Shown here piece after piece: positions 7,726 to 15,006 of a DNA stretch of 64,000 nt (position 1 is the first letter of the stretch; each line of letters opens with the position of its first letter). Below the pieces are notes generated by a model. It searched no databases, had not been told where the DNA came from, and saw only the letters and a list, made by a program, of their open reading frames with translations. The position numbers and the translations under genes were made by a program. This stretch comes from Candidatus Leptofilum proximum (lineage in GTDB: Bacteria > Chloroflexota > Anaerolineae > Promineifilales > Promineifilaceae): assembly GCA_016710325.1 (NCBI GenBank), contig JADJXK010000001.1, forward strand, positions 1,240,001 through 1,304,000, written 5' to 3'.

Positions 7726-8027
7726 CGTTTTTCCTTTGGCTCCCGGCTTCTTACAATCGCGACTCTGCATCGTGCTGAACGGAGCCGATGCTCACGAATC
7801 GCCTGATATTCAGGAGAGTCATACCAATCCCTGAGCGCTGATTCGTCGGGGAATCGAATCAAAACTGTCCGGGCAGCGGGCCAGACGCCTTCAAGAACCT
7901 GGGCATTGTCTTCCACGGCCACGACCCTGCCGTCATAGCTGGCAAAAACCTGGTCAAAACCTCCAAGATATTCTGCATATCCGTCCTCATCTTCAATATC
8001 GATGAGAGCTATAAAGTACGCACCCAT
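7722..8027 (-). CDS. DUF1330 family protein
   Basis: 101 residues. The pattern GAYFIALIDIEDEDGYAEYLGGFDQVFASYDGRVVAVED, with later VLIRFPDESALRDWYDSPEYQAIREHR, is the ferredoxin-like alpha/beta DUF1330 fold (dimeric alpha-beta barrel superfamily). Its biochemical role is unknown. ATG 8027 has GGAGGAG six bases upstream. The stop overlaps the next start by four bases (translational coupling). Confidence 0.88.
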   Translation of the reverse strand: MGAYFIALIDIEDEDGYAEYLGGFDQVFASYDGRVVAVEDNAQVLEGVWPAARTVLIRFPDESALRDWYDSPEYQAIREHRLRSARCRVAIVRSREPKEKR

Positions 8028-8043
8028 CAGGTCTCCTCCGTAT

Positions 8044-8616
8044 TTAACGACGCTTGAACCACCAGCCTGCCAGAAGCAAAACGGCCGCTACCGGCCAAAC
8101 CCACATTAAATCTGCACCGCCGGGCGCGGGCTGCTGCCGGGTGAAGCGAATGAGCCGGTAACTGGCGGCCGTTACCGCCAGTTCCGCATCGGACATGGTT
8201 TTGGGGTGAATGCCGGCGGCGTATGCCGCAAAACCGCTGTTGATGAGCACCTGGCGCAAAATGGGCAGCGTGTTGGGTTCATCGGTGATGTCGGTGGCGT
8301 GGGCGTGGTGACGGCCGTCTGGCAGCCAGATTTCCACCTGCGGCTGGGCCATCAGGTTGCGATACCAATGAGACACCGCGCCAAAGCCTGCCGTGCAGTA
8401 AATTTCGCCGCCCACCTCCGCATAATTCACTGGCGTCTGGCGCACCTGGCCCGTCTTGCGGCCAATGTGCTGGATGACCATGATACGCCCGCCGACGTCT
8501 GGCCAGATGTTGATAAATCGGCCCAGCCCCAGCCGCCACATCAGCAGCATGAAGCGGTTGAAGCGGCGGAACATCTGCCGCAAAGTTTGTTCTGTCTCGG
8601 GGGAAATGGTTGTCAT
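8044..8616 (-). CDS. Ddn-type deazaflavin (F420)-dependent nitroreductase family protein with C-terminal membrane helix
   Basis: 190 residues. The central part (about 45-110) has the Ddn/split-beta-barrel signature: MVIQHIGRKTGQVRQTPVNY, then YCTAGFGAVSHWYRNLMAQPQVEIWL. Family members use reduced F420 to reduce diverse substrates. A C-terminal hydrophobic helix (about 170-187, MWVWPVAAVLLLAGWWF) ending in KRR would anchor it to the membrane. It is in an operon with the membrane gene upstream (2-base gap) and DUF1330 downstream. The F420 link fits npdG and cofE elsewhere in this window. Confidence 0.85.
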   Translation of the reverse strand: MTTISPETEQTLRQMFRRFNRFMLLMWRLGLGRFINIWPDVGGRIMVIQHIGRKTGQVRQTPVNYAEVGGEIYCTAGFGAVSHWYRNLMAQPQVEIWLPDGRHHAHATDITDEPNTLPILRQVLINSGFAAYAAGIHPKTMSDAELAVTAASYRLIRFTRQQPAPGGADLMWVWPVAAVLLLAGWWFKRR

Positions 8617-8618
8617 TA

Positions 8619-9002
8619 TTAAACCGTCCTGATGATTCGGGTTGATTGATGGCGGCTAAGGCCACAGTAGAGGAAAATGAGGCCCGGCAGGGCAAAGAGG
8701 GCAAACCAGATGCCGTTCGGGAAACGGCCGCTGGCCGCATACATCACCTTGTAAAACGCCAGCAAGCTCAGCACCGTCACCGCGCCGCCCAGTGTTTCCC
8801 AACGCCAGCCAAGCAGCATGCCCACGGTGATGCCCACCGGGAAGAACAGCAGCCCCACAATTTCTGAGGTGGTAAGCTGGTTAAAATTCATCTCTTGGCC
8901 AAAAAAGAAGAACAGCAGGAAGGTGAGGCTGACGAAGCTGCCCAGCCGGGCAACCCAGCGCAAAACAAGGATTAATGTGGTGGGTTTTTGCAATTGGTTC
9001 AT
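8619..9002 (-). CDS. small four-helix membrane protein
   Basis: 127 residues from ATG 9000-9002, with GGGAGA seven bases upstream; an earlier in-frame start at 9077 has no support. Four hydrophobic segments are present with GWRWETLGG after the second helix, similar in layout to the protein at 7372-7725. It is the first gene of the four-gene minus-strand operon, with stop TAA two bases before the Ddn-like start. Function unknown. Confidence 0.75.
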   Translation of the reverse strand: MNQLQKPTTLILVLRWVARLGSFVSLTFLLFFFFGQEMNFNQLTTSEIVGLLFFPVGITVGMLLGWRWETLGGAVTVLSLLAFYKVMYAASGRFPNGIWFALFALPGLIFLYCGLSRHQSTRIIRTV

Positions 9003-9149
9003 CTGAATTCTCCCGCCCTGAACCTGTTTACCTCTCCTGACATGGTACTTTTGGGGCAGGGCAGAATGAAGTGACAAACGGCCGTTTCCCCTCCGCTAAA
9101 CCTCACCACCCACTCGCCAAAAACGGCCGTCTCCGCCATAATTATCGCC

Positions 9150-9734
9150 ATGACAAACCGACCTGGACCAGAGGTACCTCAGCAAATCGAAACCGAGCGT
9201 CTGCTCATTCGCTGCCCGCAGCCAGGTGATGGCAAAGCGCTGTACAAGGCCATTGTCCAATCCCAGGAGCACCTCTCGGCCTGGTTATCCTGGGCCGATT
9301 GGCCAGACATCTCACCGCGCCGCGCCGAAGCCTCCATCCTGCGCAACCGCGACCGCTACCTGAAAGCCGAAGATATGACGATGCTCATCTTCCTCAAGCC
9401 AACCTGTGAGCTGATTGGCGGCAGCGGCCTGCACAACCCCGACTGGAAGGTGCCCAAGTTTGAAGTCGGCTACTGGCAGCACGTGGCCCACGGTGGTCAT
9501 GGTTACATGACCGAAGCTGTCAATGCCATCGCCGAAATGGCCTTTACCCGGCTGGGCGCCCAACGGCTGCAGCTGGAGTGTTACCCCAACAACGAGCGCA
9601 GCATCGGCGTGGCGCAGCGCTGCGGCTTCCAATTGGAGGCGCGCCTGGCCAACTACCGCCGCCACCACCAAACCCACGAACTGCACGACTGGCTCATCTT
9701 CGCCCGCCTGCCCGCCAACCAAACCAACCTGTAG
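9150..9734 (+). CDS. GNAT N-acetyltransferase, RimJ/RimL type
   Basis: 194 residues. It begins with the RimJ/RimL-type strand ETERLLIRCPQPGDG, has the acetyl-CoA binding region EVGYWQHVAHGGHGYMTEAVNAIAEMAF (about 110-138) and the C-terminal motif LECYPNNERSIGVAQRCGFQLEA. The fold binds acetyl-CoA and acetylates an amine; the substrate (ribosomal protein N-terminus or a small molecule) cannot be told. No strong ribosome site precedes ATG 9150. It is divergent from the membrane-protein operon. Confidence 0.9.
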   Translation: MTNRPGPEVPQQIETERLLIRCPQPGDGKALYKAIVQSQEHLSAWLSWADWPDISPRRAEASILRNRDRYLKAEDMTMLIFLKPTCELIGGSGLHNPDWKVPKFEVGYWQHVAHGGHGYMTEAVNAIAEMAFTRLGAQRLQLECYPNNERSIGVAQRCGFQLEARLANYRRHHQTHELHDWLIFARLPANQTNL

Positions 9735-9748
9735 CCGTGCTTTCCAAT

Positions 9749-9783
9749 CCGCGCTTTCTTAGCGCGTAAAAAGCGCGGGTTGT
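9749..9783 (+). terminator. terminator-like hairpin after GNAT gene
   Basis: CCGCGCTTT (9749-9757) pairs with AAAGCGCGG (9770-9778), followed by GTTGTTGTG rather than a clean T-run. Confidence 0.5.
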
Positions 9784-9818
9784 TGTGAATTAAAATATAA
9801 TTCAGGTAATAAAGTTGT

Positions 9819-9931
9819 CATGCTGAGGTCCTCCGAAGCATCCCATCCGTTCAGGAATGAACCAAGCTTTGGCTGGGCAAGGTGCTTGTTGCTGGTTCCT
9901 TGAGGGATTCTTCGCTTCGCTCAGAATGACG
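9819..9931. repeat. MITE-like element with GTCATTCTGAG-type ends
   Basis: GTCATGCTGAGGTCCTCCGA at the left is an imperfect inverted copy of the right end, which reads TTCGCTTCGCTCAGAATGAC. The pair encloses about 70 bp. The 328-bp space 9735-10062 otherwise contains only the terminator and nothing gene-like. Similar 'GTCATTCTGAGCGAAGCGAAG' elements are widespread in bacterial intergenic DNA. Confidence 0.6.
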
Positions 9932-10062
9932 GTTGGCTTGCCAGGTTGCGAACCAGTTGCCCAAGCAAAAGTGCGGCTTGGAATCCACAGCCACGATATG
10001 CAACTTGTGGTTTACCACACCGTATAGCCAACGTTATTGCTTTTACAAAACTGTGAGACAAA

Positions 10063-10602
10063 ATGACGAGCTTGCTTGACCCTGTTGTTGAGTTGGTGAT
10101 GAATGGTGCTGCTGCCTTGCTCAAGCTTTTTATCAACAACAGAACTGAAAAGGCGGAATTGCAGAAGCTGCTTGCGCGGCAACAAGAGGAACACGCCACC
10201 ATCGCCCGCTGTTGGGCTGAACAAGGCAAACGACGCAGTTTACGCGGGTTCGATCTGACGGGGGCGCGTTTGGCAAACGTTGATCTTGTGAAAGCGGATC
10301 TGGTTGAAGCGAGTTTCCGCAAGGCCGAGTTAAGCGAGGTCAATTTGGGTGAGTCCAATCTGACAGGTGCAGATTTCTCAGGCGCTTTTCTGTTGGGTGT
10401 GGATTTTTCTCAGGCTAATTTGAACATGGCTGATTTCAGGGATGCCACCTTGCGGAATGTAAATTTTAGTCAGGCAAATTTGCGCGGCGCTGGTTTTTCC
10501 CGTGCAAAAGATGTAACAAACTGTACTTGGGATGGTGTTTACCTGAATTCCCAGACGCAGTTAAATCAAGAGATCAGAAACCGGATTTTGTATACCCAAT
10601 AA
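10063..10602 (+). CDS. pentapeptide-repeat protein
   Basis: 179 residues. After an amphipathic N-terminal half (about 1-60, with a Gln/Glu/Lys-rich helix AELQKLLARQQEEHATI), residues about 62-155 are tandem A(D/N)LxX pentapeptide repeats (LTGARLANVDLVKADLVEASF, ESNLTGADFSGAF, QANLRGAGF), which form a right-handed quadrilateral beta-helix. The function of most such proteins is unknown. Base composition is clearly lower in GC than its neighbours and no ACGGCCGT occurs from about 9.2 to 11.4 kb, suggesting recent acquisition. It is likely co-transcribed with the next gene (13-base gap). Confidence 0.85.
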   Translation: MTSLLDPVVELVMNGAAALLKLFINNRTEKAELQKLLARQQEEHATIARCWAEQGKRRSLRGFDLTGARLANVDLVKADLVEASFRKAELSEVNLGESNLTGADFSGAFLLGVDFSQANLNMADFRDATLRNVNFSQANLRGAGFSRAKDVTNCTWDGVYLNSQTQLNQEIRNRILYTQ

Positions 10603-10615
10603 GGAGTATGAAACG

Positions 10616-11074
10616 ATGACCGAAGATACAACCCCCAGCGTTGAAGAAATCAAAGCACGATTGAAAGTAGAAGTTCCTGTTGAGGAAGAAGAAGTCACCA
10701 AAGCTGACGTAAAAAATCCAGATTTAACCGAAGAATTACGTGAGTTTGGCAAGCAGTTTGCCGACACGATCCGCACCGCCTGGAACAGCGCCGAGCGGCA
10801 GCGCCTGGAAACCGAGCTGCGCGACGGCATGCGTTCCTTCGCCGATGAGGTGGATAAGGCAATCCAGGAAATCAAGAAAAGCCCGGCTGCCGACCGCGTA
10901 AAAACCGAAGCGGTGCACGTGCGTGAAAAAGTCCAGTCCAGCGACGTAAGCCACAAGGCTCGTGTCGGTGTGGCCCAGGGCTTGCAGGTGCTCAGCGAGC
11001 AGCTGGCCAAGCTGGCCGAGCGCTTTACGCCCGCTGAGAAGCCGGTTCCCGGATCGGAAGAAGCAAACGAGTAG
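10616..11074 (+). CDS. hypothetical acidic helical protein
   Basis: 152 residues, almost entirely charged amphipathic helix: an acidic N-terminus (VEVPVEEEEVTKADVKNPD), then repeated helices FGKQFADTIRTAWNSAERQRLETELRDGMRSFADEVDKAIQEIKK and VLSEQLAKLAERF. It resembles YtxH/apolipoprotein-like or magnetosome-type helical proteins but I cannot assign a family. AAGGAG lies nine bases before ATG 10616. The GC-content shift relative to the pentapeptide gene is visible about one third into the gene. The stop TAG abuts a repeat array. Confidence 0.75.
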   Translation: MTEDTTPSVEEIKARLKVEVPVEEEEVTKADVKNPDLTEELREFGKQFADTIRTAWNSAERQRLETELRDGMRSFADEVDKAIQEIKKSPAADRVKTEAVHVREKVQSSDVSHKARVGVAQGLQVLSEQLAKLAERFTPAEKPVPGSEEANE

Positions 11075-11162
11075 ACGGTAATCCGTTATCCGTGAACGGT
11101 AATCGGTGGTCAGTTGCTCACCGATTACCGTTCACCGCTTACCGCTCACCGATTACCGCTCC
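11070..11162. repeat. folded near-heptad repeat array (GGTAATCGGT type)
   Basis: Units ACGGTAATCCGTTATCCGTG and ACGGTAATCGGTGGTCAG are followed by the complementary CACCGATTACCG, TTCACCGCTTACCG and CTCACCGATTACCG. The right part supplies the last six codons and the TAA of the oxidoreductase gene on the minus strand. Confidence 0.8.
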
Positions 11163-12059
11163 TAACGCTTCCAGCCCCGCCATATCATCCAAATCGATCC
11201 ATTGCAGCATGATGCGCTGCACGCCCGCCTCGGCAAACGCCTCCAGCTGATCCACCAACGCATCACCCGTGCCCACCACCAGACCCCGCTCGCGCAGCTC
11301 AGCGGCGGTGAGGGTGCGCTGGGCCATTTTGGCGTCAAAATCGGCCTGGTCCTTGCCAAACACCAGCCCGGTCATGAGGGAGCGGCGCACGGCTGAGGGT
11401 TGACGGCCGTTCCCCACCAACAGCTCGTCCAACAATGCCGACCGTTCGGCAAACGTTTTGGGTGGTATGTAGACGCCGTTCCACTCGGTAGCGTATTGGG
11501 CCACGAGGGGCAGCGTGCGTTTGGGGCCATTACCGCCGATGAGGATGGGCGGTCCGCCGGGCCGCTGCGGGCGCGGCAGCAGCATGGCGTCGTGCAGCTG
11601 GTAGTACTCCCCGTCAAAATCCAGCGGTTCGTCCTTTTGCAGCAGGTGGCTGATGATTTGCAGACCTTCTTCGAAGCGGGCGAAACGGCCGTCCACATCC
11701 AGCAAATCCCAGCCATAGTTGTGGTGTTCCCGCTCCTGCCACCCCGCGCCAAGGCCGAGATGGAGACGGCCGTTTGACAAATCATCCACCGCGCTGGCCA
11801 TACGCGCCGTCATCGTTGGTTGGCGGAAGGAAACCGGGGAGACCATTGGGCCAAACTCAATGCGGCTGGTGTGGCTGGCCAGCCAGGTCAGCGAGACCCA
11901 CAGCTCCAGCGACTCTTTGTCCGGCGGATTGGCATTGGTGTAGTGATCTGAGCGGTACAGCCCGACAAAGCCCAACTCCTCCACGGCGCGGGCAATACGC
12001 TGCCAGCGTTCCCACGTTAAGCCATTTTGCCCTTCCAGCATAATCGCAACTTCAATCAT
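11139..12059 (-). CDS. LLM-class F420-dependent oxidoreductase
   Basis: 306 residues from ATG 12057-12059, with GGGAGA six bases upstream; a longer frame to 12167 would run through a hairpin and is rejected. It is a luciferase-like (TIM-barrel) monooxygenase/F420 oxidoreductase: EVAIMLEGQNGLTWERW at the N-terminus, then GLYRSDHY, IEFGPMVSPVSFRQPTMTARMASAVDDLSNGRLHLGLGAGW, and PPILIGGNGPKRTLPLVAQYA. The last residues (AVIGER) and stop codon are encoded by the repeat array, so the natural C-terminus has been altered by repeat insertion. Confidence 0.92.
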   Translation of the reverse strand: MIEVAIMLEGQNGLTWERWQRIARAVEELGFVGLYRSDHYTNANPPDKESLELWVSLTWLASHTSRIEFGPMVSPVSFRQPTMTARMASAVDDLSNGRLHLGLGAGWQEREHHNYGWDLLDVDGRFARFEEGLQIISHLLQKDEPLDFDGEYYQLHDAMLLPRPQRPGGPPILIGGNGPKRTLPLVAQYATEWNGVYIPPKTFAERSALLDELLVGNGRQPSAVRRSLMTGLVFGKDQADFDAKMAQRTLTAAELRERGLVVGTGDALVDQLEAFAEAGVQRIMLQWIDLDDMAGLEALGAVIGER

Positions 12060-12081
12060 GATTTTCTCCCAAATGTATTTC

Positions 12082-12137
12082 ATTTCCCCGGAAACTGCCT
12101 CACACCAGATCGTTCGTGGGTGAGTTTCCGGGGAAAT
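12082..12137 (-). promoter_or_regulatory. long hairpin in the oxidoreductase leader
   Basis: ATTTCCCCGGAAACT (12082-12096) and its perfect 15-bp complement (12123-12137) are separated by 26 bases that can pair further (CTCAC/GTGAG). It lies between the trxA terminator and the ATG of the LLM gene, without a T-run, so it is a candidate leader structure or operator. Confidence 0.55.
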
Positions 12138-12150
12138 CTTAGCGGTTGTC

Positions 12151-12190
12151 AAAACAAAAACGCCCACGCTGGTAGGCAGCCTGGGCGTTT
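12151..12190 (-). terminator. rho-independent terminator of trxA
   Basis: On the minus strand AAACGCCCA and TGGGCGTTT form a 9-bp stem, followed by TTTTTGTTTTGAC. It is 23 bases after the trxA stop. Confidence 0.85.
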
Positions 12191-12212
12191 ATCAAAATCA
12201 CGTGATGGGTGA

Positions 12213-12539
12213 TTAGTTCATGTGCGGCAGAATCTGGGCCACGATGCGGTCTTTGGGCAGCGCGCCGGTGATGCGCTCTACGACCTGGCCGCCCTTGAAC
12301 AGCATCAAGGTGGGGATGCCCACGATGCCGTAGCGGCCAGGCACCATTGGGTTGTCGTCCACGTCCATCTTGCCCACTTTAATTTTGTCGCCGTATTCCT
12401 CAGCAATCGCTTTGACGGAGGGGGCGATCATGCGGCAGGGGCCACACCAGTCGGCCCAAAAGTCCACCAGGACCGGCAGATCGGAATCTAAAACTTCGTT
12501 CTGAAAGCTGCTGTCAGTAATTTCTACAGGGGTTGCCAT
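12213..12539 (-). CDS. trxA: thioredoxin
   Basis: 108 residues, the usual thioredoxin length. Active site WCGPC at 31-35 (Cys32, Cys35), preceded by PVLVDFWAD; the cis-proline loop GIPTLML follows near residue 75. It is a cytoplasmic disulfide reductase, kept reduced by thioredoxin reductase. ATG 12539 has AAGGAG nine bases upstream. Monocistronic, with its own terminator. Confidence 0.97.
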   Translation of the reverse strand: MATPVEITDSSFQNEVLDSDLPVLVDFWADWCGPCRMIAPSVKAIAEEYGDKIKVGKMDVDDNPMVPGRYGIVGIPTLMLFKGGQVVERITGALPKDRIVAQILPHMN

Positions 12540-12651
12540 TTTTTCTTGCTCCTTGCATTTGTTTTTTCACACCGTAGGCGTGTACTTTTCGTTTGTCTTC
12601 TCTTTAGATGACGTTACTTAGATTTGGTTACGCGGCAATTTCTTACCAACG

Positions 12652-12679
12652 AGTTTAACGAAACCGTTTGGGCTGTCAA
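12652..12679 (-). promoter_or_regulatory. candidate trxA promoter
   Basis: On the minus strand TTGACA (12679-12674), a 16-bp spacer and TAAACT (12657-12652), giving an untranslated leader of about 105 bases. Confidence 0.35.
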
Positions 12680-12695
12680 GCAAAAAAGCCTACAA

Positions 12696-12762
12696 TTGAG
12701 TAATTGGGTAATTGAGTAACTGGGCAATTATCCAATGACCTAATTTCCCAAATACCTCCGGC
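12696..12762. repeat. short near-heptad repeat array (GGGTAATTGAG type)
   Basis: Units GAGTAATTGGGTAATTGAGT and AACTGGGCAATT are followed by the complementary ATCCAATGACCTAATTTCCCAA. It lies between trxA and ssnA. Confidence 0.6.
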
Positions 12763-12780
12763 AAAACAGGAAGTTGAACC

Positions 12781-14142
12781 ATGCTAAACAGTCATAAATT
12801 TCTAATTACCAACGGCCGTATCGTCACCTGGACTGATCCCAATGAAATAGTTGAAAATGGCGGGGTTTTGGTGGAAGACGGCCGTATCACCCAGATCGGC
12901 AACTCGGCTGAACTGATCACTGCCCATCCCCACCTGGAACAATTGGATGCGGGCAACCAGCTCGTTATGCCCGGCAACATCTGCGCCCATACCCACTTTT
13001 ACGGCGCCTTTGCCCGCGGCATGGCCATCCCCGGCGCGCCGCCCAAAGATTTCCCAGACATTTTGGAGCGGCTCTGGTGGCGGTTGGATCGTGCCCTGCT
13101 CGATTTGGACACCGAGTACAGCGCCCTTGTCTGCCTGGTGGATGCCATCAAACACGGCACCACCACCCTGGTAGACCATCACGCCAGCCCGAGCGCGCTG
13201 AATAACTCGCTGGACATGATTGCCGAAGCCGTGGAGATGGCCGGGGTACGGGCTGCCCTCTGCTACGAAGTGACCGATCGCAATGGACCAGAAGAGGCCG
13301 AAGCCGGGATTGGCGAAAATGTACGTTTTCTGCACTCGCTCAGGGAGCGCAACAGCGAGCTACTGGCGGGCACCTTTGGCCTGCACGCCTCCCTCTCGCT
13401 GAGCGATGAGACGCTGGCTAACTGCGTCGCCGCGGCCGCCAACCTGGGCACCGGTTTCCACATCCACGTCGCCGAGCATGAGGCAGATGAGTACGACTCG
13501 CTGCACAAGTATGGCCAGCGTGTGGTGCCGCGCCTGGCCGAAGCGGGCATTTTGGGGCCAAAAAGCATCGTCGCCCACGCCGTGCACGTGGATGCCGTGG
13601 AAAAAAACATCCTGCGCGAGACGGGCACCTGGGTGACGCACCAACCGCGCAGCAACATGAACAACGCCGTTGGCGCGGCGGACATCGAAGGCATGCTGCG
13701 GCTGGGGATTCCCGTTTGCCTGGGCAACGACGGCTTTAGCAACAACATGTGGGCCGAGTGGAAGATGGCGTACCTGATGCACAAGCAGGTGCACCGCGAT
13801 CCACGCCGGGCCAACGGCATGGACATCGTGCAGATGGCCATCACCAACAACGCGGCGCTGGCAGACATGTTCTGGCCGGGCAAGAAAATCGGCCGTTTGG
13901 TCGAGGGCGCGGCGGCGGACATCATTTTTGTGGACTATCATGCCACAACGCCGCTGAGCGCGGGCAATTTGCCCTGGCACATCATCTTTGGCTTCGAGAG
14001 CAGCCTGGTGACCAGCACGATGGTCGCGGGCAAGCTGCTGATGCACAAGCGTGAACTGCTGACGCTGAACGAGGCGGAAATCACCGAGCGCAGCCGCATG
14101 CTGGCTGCTGATGTGTGGCAGCGGTACGAGAAGCTGAGTTAA
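12781..14142 (+). CDS. ssnA: SsnA-like aminohydrolase (amidohydrolase superfamily)
   Basis: 453-residue metal-dependent aminohydrolase. Metal ligands are visible: HTH (70-72) in NICAHTHFYG, HIHVAEHE (about 225-231), VAHAVH (about 262), and the catalytic Asp in LGNDGFSNNMW. Segments LWWRLDRALLD, IKHGTTTLVDHHASPS and ALCYEVTDRNGPEE are strongly reminiscent of SsnA, a family annotated as associated with selenium metabolism and selenate-dependent hydroxylases in enterobacteria and clostridia. The substrate is not known. AGGAAG precedes ATG 12781. The SsnA assignment is from memory of the family; a related guanine or atrazine-type deaminase remains possible. Confidence 0.8.
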   Translation: MLNSHKFLITNGRIVTWTDPNEIVENGGVLVEDGRITQIGNSAELITAHPHLEQLDAGNQLVMPGNICAHTHFYGAFARGMAIPGAPPKDFPDILERLWWRLDRALLDLDTEYSALVCLVDAIKHGTTTLVDHHASPSALNNSLDMIAEAVEMAGVRAALCYEVTDRNGPEEAEAGIGENVRFLHSLRERNSELLAGTFGLHASLSLSDETLANCVAAAANLGTGFHIHVAEHEADEYDSLHKYGQRVVPRLAEAGILGPKSIVAHAVHVDAVEKNILRETGTWVTHQPRSNMNNAVGAADIEGMLRLGIPVCLGNDGFSNNMWAEWKMAYLMHKQVHRDPRRANGMDIVQMAITNNAALADMFWPGKKIGRLVEGAAADIIFVDYHATTPLSAGNLPWHIIFGFESSLVTSTMVAGKLLMHKRELLTLNEAEITERSRMLAADVWQRYEKLS

Positions 14143-14176
14143 ATTTTTGCCACAGAGGGCCCAGAGAGATAAGAGG

Positions 14177-14216
14177 TTTGGCCGCGGATTGCGCGAATTT
14201 ACGCGAATTTTTCCCT
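14177..14216. repeat. GCGAATTT repeat fragment
   Basis: GCCGCGGATTGCGCGAATTT and ACGCGAATTTTTCCC are units of the same degenerate repeat as 14738-14812 and 46815-46867. Confidence 0.45.
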
Positions 14217-14243
14217 GGGTTCCGCTTCTTTAGGATTGGTTGA

Positions 14244-14717
14244 ATGGTTACTTGTCGGTGTTGGTTGGGGGGAGAGATTTTGGTTCCCAAAGAGAAGCTG
14301 TCTCACAGGCCTGGCGCGTATGGGATTGTAAAGCGGGACGATACGGTTTTGTTGATGACGACGGTGGGGGAGAACGGCCGTTACTGTCTCCCCGGTGGCG
14401 GTATTGAACCATATGAAACCAACGCCGCCGCGGTGCAGCGTGAACTGATTGAAGAAGCCGGGATTCAGGTAGAAGTTGGGCCGCTGGTGCACTTCCAGGA
14501 AGATTTTTTCTACTACGATCCCACCGGCGATGCCTGGCATGGCCTGCTCTTTTACTATCGCTGCACCCCCCTCACCTTCGATCTGCTGCCGTCGGCGCAG
14601 GTCGATGACGAATCGGCAACCAATCCGCAGTGGGTTAAAATTGATACGCTGCATCGAGGAAATTTGCAGCCGCAGGAACAATGGCTGCTGGATTATTTGA
14701 AAGAGCACAGGACTTAG
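14244..14717 (+). CDS. NUDIX hydrolase
   Basis: 157 residues with a complete NUDIX box: GGGIEPYETNAAAVQRELIEEAGI (about 50-73), giving the RE..EE metal-binding helix that coordinates Mg2+ for hydrolysis of nucleoside diphosphate-X compounds. The strand PGAYGIVKRDDTVLLMTT before it is typical. The start is uncertain: ATG 14244 has a weak AGGA, whereas TTG 14280 has GGGGGAGAG five bases upstream and would remove an atypical leader (MVTCRCWLGGEI). Substrate unknown. Confidence 0.9.
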   Translation: MVTCRCWLGGEILVPKEKLSHRPGAYGIVKRDDTVLLMTTVGENGRYCLPGGGIEPYETNAAAVQRELIEEAGIQVEVGPLVHFQEDFFYYDPTGDAWHGLLFYYRCTPLTFDLLPSAQVDDESATNPQWVKIDTLHRGNLQPQEQWLLDYLKEHRT

Positions 14718-14737
14718 GCCCTGACGAATTTATGAGC

Positions 14738-14812
14738 CGCGAATGACGCGAATTTTCACGAATTTAAGACCAAATTTCGCGCTAATTCGTGAAATTCGTG
14801 GCTAAAAACCCC
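14738..14812. repeat. folded GCGAATTTTCACG repeat array
   Basis: CGCGAATGACGCGAATTTTC and ACGAATTTAAG are followed by the complementary AAATTTCGCGCTAATTCGTG and AAATTCGTGGC, giving a long hairpin between the NUDIX and npdG genes. Confidence 0.65.
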
Positions 14813-14882
14813 GTCTGCGTAGGGCCTGGAGTAAATAACTTCACAACGGCCGTATGTTTTGTAACGAACCTAAAACCCTGTT

Positions 14883-14945
14883 TGTCACTCCCACGAAGGC
14901 GGAGTCCACGAAAGAAAATGGATTCCCGCCTTCGCGGGAATGACA
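14883..14945. repeat. GTCATTCCCGCGAAGGCGGG-type palindromic element
   Basis: GTCACTCCCACGAAGGCGGA at the left pairs with the right end TCCCGCCTTCGCGGGAATGAC. It is a short dispersed element of a type found in many bacteria. Confidence 0.65.
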
Positions 14946-15006
14946 GCTGAGGTTGATTGTTAAGTCCCAAAACACGGCCGTCGTCGATACATCAGGAGAT
15001 GGAACA

